5,014 nucleotides of DNA from Paracoccaceae bacterium (GTDB taxonomy: Bacteria > Pseudomonadota > Alphaproteobacteria > Rhodobacterales > Rhodobacteraceae), in assembly GCA_009922885.1 (NCBI GenBank), contig RFUP01000192.1:1-5014 (forward strand), in the 5' to 3' direction. A program made the position numbers and the translations under genes. Numbering within the stretch: the stretch's first letter is position 1; each line of letters opens with the position of its first letter. Shown piece by piece: positions 1-4,990 of this stretch. The notes below the pieces were generated by a model that saw nothing but the letters and a program-made list of their open reading frames with translations, had not been told where the DNA came from and did not search any database.

Positions 1-66
1 TGCGGGGTTCTCTCGCTGATTTCTATCCTCTGGGTGTTGCACCGGAACCGTCGCCTCGGGCTTTGA
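1..66 (+). CDS. Possible C-terminal end of a membrane protein (partial, 5' end outside window)
   Basis: Reading from base 1 gives 21 codons and then TGA at 64-66. The peptide is CGVLSLISILWVLHRNRRLGL: a hydrophobic stretch followed by a basic tail, as at the cytoplasmic end of a last transmembrane helix. Third codon positions are about three-quarters G/C while second positions are much lower, the pattern expected of coding DNA in a high-GC genome. The competing frame starting at base 3 stays open to TAA at 96-98 and gives a plausible-looking peptide (ADFYPLGVAPEPSPRAL...), but its third positions are only about half G/C and it would run through the probable promoter of the next gene. The piece is too short to name a family. 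Confidence 0.3.
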   Translation, partial: CGVLSLISILWVLHRNRRLGL

Positions 67-72
67 GGGTGC

Positions 73-101
73 TTGCGGAAGCAGCTTTGCAAATCTAAAC
101 T
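73..101 (+). promoter_or_regulatory. Candidate sigma-70-type promoter of the ScfR-family regulator gene
   Basis: TTGCGG at 73-78 (three of six matches to TTGACA) and TAAACT at 96-101 (four of six matches to TATAAT) are separated by 17 bp. A start near 107-109 would leave a leader of about 20 nt containing the Shine-Dalgarno sequence. The operator half-sites lie between the -35 and -10 boxes and over the predicted start, which fits a repressible promoter. Both hexamers are weak, so this rests mainly on spacing and context. Confidence 0.4.
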
Positions 102-115
102 TTGCACTATGCAAA
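86..115 (+). promoter_or_regulatory. Cluster of three TTTGCA-type operator half-sites (probable autoregulatory site)
   Basis: TTTGCAAA, a perfect 8-bp palindrome, lies at 86-93. TTTGCA at 101-106 and its inverted partner TGCAAA at 110-115 form a second palindrome with a 3-bp centre. As I recall the literature, ScfR-family regulators use this word: the RamB site of Corynebacterium is close to AAACTTTGCAAA, and the PccR motif of Rhodobacter sphaeroides is two TTTGCAAA copies with a short spacer. Bases 97-106 (AAACTTTGCA) match the RamB form well. The cluster sits inside the candidate promoter and directly before the ribosome-binding site of an ScfR-type gene, so autoregulation is the natural inference. 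Spacing differs from the published PccR arrangement. Confidence 0.6.
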
Positions 116-116
116 T

Positions 117-123
117 CCGGAGG
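117..123 (+). promoter_or_regulatory. Shine-Dalgarno sequence that decides the regulator start
   Basis: CCGGAGG ends 5 nt before ATG 129. An in-frame TTG at 102 would lengthen the protein by nine residues, but it has no ribosome-binding site and lies inside the operator cluster. The ATG at 129 is therefore chosen. Confidence 0.75.
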
Positions 124-128
124 CTGCC

Positions 129-1526
129 ATGCCCACGCAAAAACTCTACGCCGGTGCAAAACTGCGGGAAACGCGGCAGCGGCTTGGGCTGACGCAAAAG
201 GATTTCGCCTCGAAACTTGGCGTGTCGCTGCCCTATCTGAACCAGATGGAGAACAATAACCGCCCGGTTTCGACGCCAGTGGTCTTGGCCTTGGCGCAGG
301 AGTTCGGCTTTGACGTGACCGAGCTTTCCACCGGCGATAGCGAGCGACTGGTTTCGGATATGCGCGAGGCGATGGCGGACCCGATTTTCGGGGATAATGC
401 GCCCCCCCTCACCGATATCCGCCTGACCGCCTCGAATGCCCCTGCCCTTGCGCGCGCCTTTCTCGATCTGCACCGCGCCTACCGCCAGACGCATGAGCGC
501 TTGGCCTCGCTCGACGAGGCGTTGGGGCGCGAGGATGCGCGGATTCAGCCGAGCCCGTGGGAAGAAGTGCGCGACTTCTTCCATTATTGCGACAATTACA
601 TCGACGCCGTAGACCGCGCGGCGGAACGTTTCGCCACCAGTTCCGGCCCGCGCGGCATTGGCGTGCGCGTGGAAGCGGCTCTGGGGCAAGCGGGGATCAC
701 GGTGGTGCGCGCCGAAACGCCTGTGATCCGCCATTATGATGCGGGGGGGCGCAGGCTTACCTTATCGGCGCGGGCGGCACCGGAAACGCAATGCTTCCAG
801 ATGCTTCTGCAATTCGCGCTGATCTCGCAGGATGCGCTGATCGAAGCCACGCTGGACCTCGCCCGCTTCCATTCCGAAGAAGCGCGCGCCATCGCGAAGA
901 TCGGGTTGGCGAACTATTTCGCTGGCGCTGCCCTGATGCCTTACGGGCCGTTCTTGGCGGCGGCGCAGGAAACGCGGCATGATCTGGAGCTTCTGGCGCA
1001 TCGTTTCGGGGCCTCCATCGAGCAGGTGGCGCATCGGCTTTCCACGCTGCAACGCCCCGGCGCAAAGGGCATTCCCTTCTTCTTCGTGCGGGTGGATCAG
1101 GCGGGCACGATCACCAAGCGCCACTCGGCCACACGCTTGCAATTCGCACGCTTCGGCGGGGCCTGCCCCTTGTGGAACGTGCACCAAGCCTTCGAAACAC
1201 CGGGGCGGTTCCTGCGGCAGCTTGCAGAAACGCCCGATGGGGTGCGTTACATCAGCCTCGCGCGGGATGTTTCGAAACCCGGCGGCAGTTTCGGTGCGCC
1301 CGTGCGCCGTTTTGCCATCGCTCTGGGCTGCGAGGTGCGCCATGCGGGGGCATTGGTTTATGCGGACGGGATGGAATTGGACGCGCCGCGCGCGTTCGAG
1401 CCAATCGGGATTTCCTGCCGGATTTGCGAGCGGGTGAATTGCCATCAACGCTCGGTGCCGCCGCTGGAGCGGCGGCTGACAGTGGACCCCAATACGCGGG
1501 GCATTCTGCCCTACGATGTGGGCTGA
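129..1526 (+). CDS. ScfR-family (PccR/RamB/MccR-like) transcriptional regulator: XRE HTH + degenerate ImmA/IrrE-like region + DUF2083
   Basis: This 465-residue protein is probably a cytoplasmic acyl-CoA-responsive regulator. Residues 8-66 are an XRE/Cro-type helix-turn-helix (LRETRQRLGLTQKDFASKLGVS, continuing through YLNQMENNNRPVS). Residues about 110-150 look helical (AYRQTHERLASLDEAL). The middle corresponds to the DUF955 (ImmA/IrrE) region, but the zinc-protease HExxH motif is absent, so proteolysis is not expected. The C-terminal third fits DUF2083, with KRHSATRLQFARFGGACPLW and a closing cysteine cluster C430-x2-C433-x4-C438 (CRICERVNC) before a PPLERR segment. Known relatives (RamB, PccR, MccR) sense short-chain acyl-CoAs and control acetate, propionate or methylcitrate/methylmalonyl pathways; which one applies cannot be told without the target operon. 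TTTGCA operators upstream suggest autoregulation, and a terminator follows the stop directly. The family call is strong, the ligand unknown. Confidence 0.85.
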   Translation: MPTQKLYAGAKLRETRQRLGLTQKDFASKLGVSLPYLNQMENNNRPVSTPVVLALAQEFGFDVTELSTGDSERLVSDMREAMADPIFGDNAPPLTDIRLTASNAPALARAFLDLHRAYRQTHERLASLDEALGREDARIQPSPWEEVRDFFHYCDNYIDAVDRAAERFATSSGPRGIGVRVEAALGQAGITVVRAETPVIRHYDAGGRRLTLSARAAPETQCFQMLLQFALISQDALIEATLDLARFHSEEARAIAKIGLANYFAGAALMPYGPFLAAAQETRHDLELLAHRFGASIEQVAHRLSTLQRPGAKGIPFFFVRVDQAGTITKRHSATRLQFARFGGACPLWNVHQAFETPGRFLRQLAETPDGVRYISLARDVSKPGGSFGAPVRRFAIALGCEVRHAGALVYADGMELDAPRAFEPIGISCRICERVNCHQRSVPPLERRLTVDPNTRGILPYDVG

Positions 1527-1561
1527 AAAAAAGCGGCCCCGTTTCCGGAGCCGCCTCTTTT
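1527..1561. terminator. Bidirectional Rho-independent terminator between convergent genes
   Basis: The arms GCGGCCCCG (1533-1541) and CGGAGCCGC (1546-1554) pair over nine positions with one C/A mismatch around the loop TTTC. A run of A lies on the left (1526-1532) and CTCTTTT on the right (1555-1561). Read on the minus strand the hairpin is followed by seven T, a strong terminator for the YdcH gene ending at 1578. Read on the plus strand it is followed by a weaker T-rich tract and starts right after the regulator stop codon. Confidence 0.85.
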
Positions 1562-1577
1562 GGTCAATCTCGAAGCC

Positions 1578-1814
1578 TCAGGCCACGAGCATCTTGTAAA
1601 GCTCGTCCTTCAGGGCACCGCGCTTCTTGCGAAGCTCGCTTTCTGCGAGGGTTTCCATCGGTTCAACATTGGTTTCCGCACGGTGCACGGCGCGGTTCAC
1701 CTCGTGATATTCATCATAGAGCTTGGCAAAATGCGGATTGCCGACTTTCAGTTCATGGATCTTGTCAGCCTTCTCGGGGAACTCTTCGTGAAGTTCGTGG
1801 GGCGTGTTCGACAT
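1578..1814 (-). CDS. YdcH family protein (DUF465)
   Basis: A 78-residue, highly charged, all-helical small protein with no signal peptide or membrane segment. It matches the YdcH/DUF465 pattern: HELHEEFPEKADKIHELK, then FAKLYDEYHEVNRAVHRAET, then ELRKKRGALKDELYKMLVA. Family members fold as a helical hairpin; their biochemical role is unknown and no function should be assumed. An upstream in-frame start at 1880 would add 22 Arg/Cys-rich residues unlike the family and would almost touch the hemerythrin stop. ATG 1814 is preferred because AAGGAG (minus strand, 1822-1827) lies 7 nt before it. The gene is the last of the minus-strand run, 69 bp after the hemerythrin gene, and ends in front of the bidirectional terminator. 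A hairpin in its leader overlaps the ribosome-binding site. Confidence 0.88.
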   Translation of the reverse strand: MSNTPHELHEEFPEKADKIHELKVGNPHFAKLYDEYHEVNRAVHRAETNVEPMETLAESELRKKRGALKDELYKMLVA

Positions 1815-1817
1815 GCG

Positions 1818-1847
1818 CTGTCTCCTTCTGCATTGGTCTTGAGACAG
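1818..1847 (-). promoter_or_regulatory. Leader hairpin overlapping the Shine-Dalgarno of the YdcH gene
   Basis: On the transcript CUGUCUC (from 1847-1841) can pair perfectly over seven bases with GAGACAG (from 1824-1818), enclosing a 16-nt loop. The GAG of the 3' arm is the end of the AAGGAG ribosome-binding sequence, and the stem closes 3 nt before the AUG. Folding would partly mask the site. Whether this has a regulatory effect is inference. Confidence 0.35.
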
Positions 1848-1883
1848 ACTAGAATCGCGTCGCCGACACGGCTTTGACACGGA

Positions 1884-2444
1884 TCAACTCAGATCGCTGC
1901 CGTATTCGAGGATCAGGGGAACGATGATCTCTTCCTCGTCGGCGAGGTGGCGTTCGAGGAATGTCTGGAAACCGGATTGGGCCTTTTCGAGCGCGCCTGC
2001 CGCATCCTGCGCGCCTTGGCCTTCACGGATCGCGATCAGCACACGGTTGGTGGCTTCGGCTAGCGCGTGGATATGGGCATCAAGCGCGTGGTGGTCTTTG
2101 TCGAGAAGCTCGAAACCCTGCTCTAGGCGGCGGTCCAGCGCGTTGAACTGGGGGAAATAGTGGTGATCCTCGATATTGTGATGGCCGTGCAATTCGTTGA
2201 GGAAAAAGCCCGTGTAGCGGGAAAGCTCGGGCGCGTAACGGTCTCGCGGGGCGTCGATATAGCCGCGTGTGAGGTCGAGAACGCGGGTCATCACTTGGCG
2301 GAACATGCCATGGCGTTCGAGCCAGAAGGCGGTCAGTTGATTGAAGTTCGGGTGCCCGGCCCAGTCGGCACGCGGATACTTGTCCGCGAGGATGCGGAGG
2401 TGGGGCGGGAGGCCTGTGCGGGCGTCGAGATCGAGCGGGTTCAT
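1884..2444 (-). CDS. Hemerythrin-like HHE domain protein
   Basis: A 186-residue soluble protein with the four-helix hemerythrin/HHE pattern. Likely metal ligands, in order: H45 (FWLERHGMFR), H88/H89 with E92 (LHGHHNIEDHHYFP), H118/H119 with D122 (LDKDHHALDAHI) and H166 with E170 (ERHLADEEEIIVP). Hemerythrin-like domains bind a non-haem di-iron centre and are used for O2 or NO/ROS sensing, iron handling or redox protection; the sequence does not show which. No signal peptide or fused domain is present, so a stand-alone cytoplasmic protein is expected. The start at ATG 2444 keeps a conserved-looking N-terminus (LDARTGLPPHLRILADKYPR), though only a weak purine-rich stretch precedes it. It starts 65 bp after the nuclease gene and is followed after 69 bp by the YdcH gene, all on the same strand. 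Confidence 0.87.
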   Translation of the reverse strand: MNPLDLDARTGLPPHLRILADKYPRADWAGHPNFNQLTAFWLERHGMFRQVMTRVLDLTRGYIDAPRDRYAPELSRYTGFFLNELHGHHNIEDHHYFPQFNALDRRLEQGFELLDKDHHALDAHIHALAEATNRVLIAIREGQGAQDAAGALEKAQSGFQTFLERHLADEEEIIVPLILEYGSDLS

Positions 2445-2471
2445 GGGCGGAGCCTAGGGGACGGTCGGGCC

Positions 2472-2505
2472 AGAGCCAAGGCTCTCCCTTGCACAGGGCG
2501 TGTGC
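2472..2505. repeat. Two small inverted repeats in the nuclease-hemerythrin gap
   Basis: AGAGCCAAGGCTCT (2472-2485) is a perfect palindrome apart from its AA centre. GCACAGGGCGTGTGC (2491-2505) has 5-bp arms GCACA/TGTGC around GGGCG. On the minus-strand transcript neither is followed by a U-tract, so they are not a clear terminator. They may be weak processing or attenuation structures, or chance. Confidence 0.3.
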
Positions 2506-2509
2506 GTTT

Positions 2510-3187
2510 TCAGGTGCGGGATTTGCGCCAGCCAGCTTTGCGGGCTTCGTCTTCAGAGCAGAACCAGCGCTCGCCTTTCGAGGGGCTGATCTTGGTTTTC
2601 TCGTAATAATCCTGACCGGGGACGTGATAGATGTGCTCGCCCTTGGAGGAGATATTGCCTTTGATCACGCATTTTCCATTGTTTGGCGCGCTGGCAGGTT
2701 TGGTGCTTTTCGACGCGGCTTGCGTGATCCGGAAGGCCTGCGGGCTTTGCACGTCCATCGCCCAGAGACCGCGTTCTTTCGCGGCGGCGGCGGCTTCCAA
2801 GGCGATGTAATCGCTGGAGTATTTCCTATAGGCCATGGCAAGACCTTCGGACACGAGTGTTGCCCCGAGATCGGAACCCGCAACCGAACAGGTGGCCAGA
2901 ACGCGGCCATAGCGATCTGTGCCAAGTGCCGTGCAGGTGGCGGTTTCCCCCTGAACGCTGGCGCGCACGGTTTCGTTCACCCATTGGCCACAGGCCCATT
3001 CCACGCCCTGTTCGGTACGACAGGTCTGGTTCGTTTCCACGGCGTCGATCCCGTAGAGGCGAACGCGCGTGGTGCCGACATCGAAGGTGTCGCCATCGAT
3101 CACGCGGACCACACCGGAAAACCGCCCCTCGGCGGCGTAGGCCGTGGAGCCGAACAAGAGAACGAAGAGCGCACAAATCCTTAACAT
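2510..3187 (-). CDS. Secreted staphylococcal-nuclease-like (thermonuclease) protein with C-terminal Cys/Trp module
   Basis: This 225-residue protein has a Sec-type signal peptide (MLRICALFVLLFGSTAYA, probable cleavage A18/A19), so it should act in the periplasm or outside the cell. Residues about 22-150 form an SNase (OB-fold) domain with the catalytic and calcium set intact: D31, R43, D48 and E51 (VIDGDTF, VRLYGIDAVET), and R95 in DRYGRVLA, matching D21, R35, D40, E43 and R87 of the staphylococcal enzyme. Calcium-dependent cleavage of DNA/RNA is therefore likely. After an S/K/P-rich linker, residues about 171-225 form a second small module, CVIKGNIS...IYHVPG...GERWFCSEDEARKAGW. It resembles the short C-terminal domain seen on some secreted nucleases and surface proteins (the 'sunset' type, from memory). 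C173 and C210 bracket it and may pair. No good Shine-Dalgarno precedes ATG 3187. The gene follows betA by 84 bp. Confidence 0.88.
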   Translation of the reverse strand: MLRICALFVLLFGSTAYAAEGRFSGVVRVIDGDTFDVGTTRVRLYGIDAVETNQTCRTEQGVEWACGQWVNETVRASVQGETATCTALGTDRYGRVLATCSVAGSDLGATLVSEGLAMAYRKYSSDYIALEAAAAAKERGLWAMDVQSPQAFRITQAASKSTKPASAPNNGKCVIKGNISSKGEHIYHVPGQDYYEKTKISPSKGERWFCSEDEARKAGWRKSRT

Positions 3188-3230
3188 GAGGCAGAGATGC
3201 GCCCTGCCCCGCCCGATTTCAACGGGTTTT

Positions 3231-3276
3231 GTTAACGAAGGTTAATTTTCATTAACCAAGGTTAATAAAGATTAAC
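3231..3276. repeat. AT-rich island with five TTAA words at exact 10-bp spacing
   Basis: TTAA starts at 3232, 3242, 3252, 3262 and 3272, each within a (G/A)TTAA(C/T) unit of 10 bp. The last copy contains the betA stop codon. GGTTAAT (3240-3246), ATTAACC (3251-3257) and GGTTAAT (3260-3266) are arranged so that the middle copy can pair with either neighbour. TTAA-N6-TTAA resembles the alphaproteobacterial CtrA site (TTAA-N7-TTAAC) but with a one-base shorter spacer. The array lies 44 bp upstream of the nuclease start and may be its control region, a 3' hairpin of betA, or both. Confidence 0.55.
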
Positions 3277-4927
3277 GCTGCGCGGTCTGCCAGTTGGGGT
3301 GGATCCACGGCTCGGAATTATCCGATGGCAAGCGGCGGCCAAGGATATGGTCCGACACCTTCTCACCCACCATGATCGACGGCGCATTGAGGTTGCCATT
3401 GGTGATGCGCGGGAAGATCGAGCTATCGGCCAGGCGCAGCCCGTCTACACCGATCACGCGGCCTTCGGGATCGACAACAGCCATCGGATCAGACGGGCGG
3501 CCCATGCGGGCGGTGCCACAGGGGTGATACGCGCTTTCGGCGTGTTCGCGGATGAAGGCGTCAAGTTCGGCATCGGTTTGATAGGCCGCGCCGGGCTGGA
3601 TTTCGTGTTTGACGAAGGGTTCCATCGCGGCTTGGGCGAAGATCTCGCGGGTGAGGCGGAGGCAGGCGCGGAAATCTCGCCAGTCCTGATCGGTGCTCAT
3701 GTAGTTGAAACGGATCACGGGCGCTTCGCGGGGATCGGAAGAGCGAAGCGTGATCGTGCCGCGCGAGGGTGAGCGCATCGGGCCGACATGGGCTTGGAAG
3801 CCATGGCCCTCGGCGGCGGCCTTGCCATCGTAGCGCACCGCGATGGGCAGGAAATGGAACTGGATATCGGGATAGTCGATGCCCGCGCGGGAGCGGATGA
3901 AGCCCGCGCTCTCGAACTGGTTCGACGCGCCAAGGCCCTTGCCGGTGAAAAGCCACTGCGCGCCAATCACGGCTTTGCCGATGAGGTTCCAGTATTTGTA
4001 GAGCGTGATCGGCTGCTTCGACGCGAATTGTGTGTAGACTTCGAGGTGGTCTTGCAGGTTCGCCCCCACGCCGGGGCGGTTGGCCAGAACGGGAATGCCG
4101 TGTTCTGTCAGATGATCCGCAGGACCAATGCCGGAGAGCATCAGGAGCTTGGGGCTGTTGATCGAGGAGGCCGCGAGGATCACTTCGGAATTCGCGGGAA
4201 TGATCTCGATCTTGCCACCGCGCTCGATTTCAACGCCAGTTGCGCGGCCGGACTGGAAGACGACGCGGCGGGCAAGCCCACGCACCACTTCAACACGACC
4301 CGTTTTGATCGCGGGTTTCAGATAGGCATTGGCGGCAGACCAGCGCTGGCCTTTCCAGACGGTCTGCTCCATCGGGCCGAAACCCTCTTGGCGTTCGCCG
4401 TTGTAATCGCCCGTGACACCATAGCCCGCTTGGCGTCCCGCCTCGACAAAGGCGTGGAAGAGCGGGTTCTTGCGGGGGCCACGGGTGACATGCAGCGGGC
4501 CATCCTTGCCGCGCCATTCGGGATCGCCCCCATGGCCGCCGGAATGCCAGCTTTCCATGCGTTTGAAATAGGGCAGCACATCGGCGTAGCCCCAGCCATC
4601 GGCACCTTGGTCGCGCCAGTGATCATAATCGCGGGCGTGACCGCGCACATAGACCATGCCGTTGATCGAAGAGGAACCGCCGATCACCTTGCCGCGCGGG
4701 CAGACGAGGCGGCGGTTGCCGAGATGCGGCTCGGGTTCGGATTGAAAGCCCCAGTCATAGCGGGACATGTTCATCGGGTAGGAAAGTGCCGCAGGCATCT
4801 GGATGAAGGGGCCTGCGTCTGTGCCGCCGTGCTCGATAACAATCACACGCTTTCCGGCGTCCGAGAGCCGATAGGCCATTGCACATCCAGCGCTACCTGC
4901 GCCGACGATCACATAATCCGCTTGCAT
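3272..4927 (-). CDS. betA: Choline dehydrogenase (GMC oxidoreductase)
   Basis: A 551-residue FAD-dependent GMC oxidoreductase that oxidises choline to betaine aldehyde, the first step to glycine betaine; BetA proteins are usually associated with the inner membrane and pass electrons to the respiratory chain. The N-terminal FAD fold shows YVIVGAGSAG (5-14) and acidic E32. GMC signature 1 is at 78-97 (RGKVIGGSSSINGMVYVRGH) and signature 2 at about 252-268 (ASSINSPKLLMLSGIG). Catalytic His/Asn pair: H468 (SAYHPCGTARMG) and N512 (TNGNLNAP). BetA-specific blocks include GLGASNQFESAGFIRSRAG, HGFQAHVGPMRSPSRG and the terminal WIHPNWQTAQR. Length fits the family (about 550-560). ATG 4927 is chosen because AAAGGA (4940-4935) lies 7 nt upstream; the open frame continues to 4996 only through the palindrome. 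betB and betI are not in view. The reading frame is intact. Confidence 0.94.
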   Translation of the reverse strand: MQADYVIVGAGSAGCAMAYRLSDAGKRVIVIEHGGTDAGPFIQMPAALSYPMNMSRYDWGFQSEPEPHLGNRRLVCPRGKVIGGSSSINGMVYVRGHARDYDHWRDQGADGWGYADVLPYFKRMESWHSGGHGGDPEWRGKDGPLHVTRGPRKNPLFHAFVEAGRQAGYGVTGDYNGERQEGFGPMEQTVWKGQRWSAANAYLKPAIKTGRVEVVRGLARRVVFQSGRATGVEIERGGKIEIIPANSEVILAASSINSPKLLMLSGIGPADHLTEHGIPVLANRPGVGANLQDHLEVYTQFASKQPITLYKYWNLIGKAVIGAQWLFTGKGLGASNQFESAGFIRSRAGIDYPDIQFHFLPIAVRYDGKAAAEGHGFQAHVGPMRSPSRGTITLRSSDPREAPVIRFNYMSTDQDWRDFRACLRLTREIFAQAAMEPFVKHEIQPGAAYQTDAELDAFIREHAESAYHPCGTARMGRPSDPMAVVDPEGRVIGVDGLRLADSSIFPRITNGNLNAPSIMVGEKVSDHILGRRLPSDNSEPWIHPNWQTAQR

Positions 4928-4943
4928 CGCGGTGTCCTTTATC

Positions 4944-4974
4944 TTGGGCGCTCCCGTGCTTCGGGCGCGCCCAA
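4944..4974. repeat. GC-rich hairpin just upstream of the betA ribosome-binding site
   Basis: This is the core of the larger palindrome: TTGGGCGC (4944-4951) pairs with GCGCCCAA (4967-4974), and CCCG with CGGG, around TGCTT with one internal mismatch. Because this core has mismatches while the outer arms have none, it may be the original genomic hairpin (an upstream terminator-like or leader structure lacking a T-tract) at which fold-back copying began. It ends only 3 nt from the AAAGGA box of betA. Confidence 0.5.
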
Positions 4975-4990
4975 TATAAAGGACACCGCG

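Noticed and set aside
102..128. TTG-initiated N-terminal extension of the regulator
   Set aside because: No Shine-Dalgarno precedes it, it lies inside the operator cluster, and CCGGAGG is ideally placed for ATG 129.
762..1448. 228-codon open frame on the minus strand within the regulator gene
   Set aside because: It lies wholly opposite the well-supported ScfR gene, has no recognisable domain and reads as a high-GC antisense shadow.
1172..1852. 226-codon + strand frame running from the regulator through the terminator into the YdcH gene
   Set aside because: It crosses a strong bidirectional terminator and overlaps two real genes; the protein is Arg/Ala/Ser-rich with no motif.
1815..1880. 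N-terminal extension of the YdcH protein
   Set aside because: The extra 22 residues are unlike the family, while AAGGAG is correctly placed before ATG 1814.
2491..2510. Hairpin followed by GTTTT on the + strand, as a terminator
   Set aside because: No + strand gene ends before it, the stem is only 5 bp, and on the minus strand no T-tract follows.
2489..3184. 231-codon + strand open frame opposite the nuclease gene
   Set aside because: The minus-strand frame encodes an intact SNase domain with signal peptide; the + strand product is a glycine-rich shadow.
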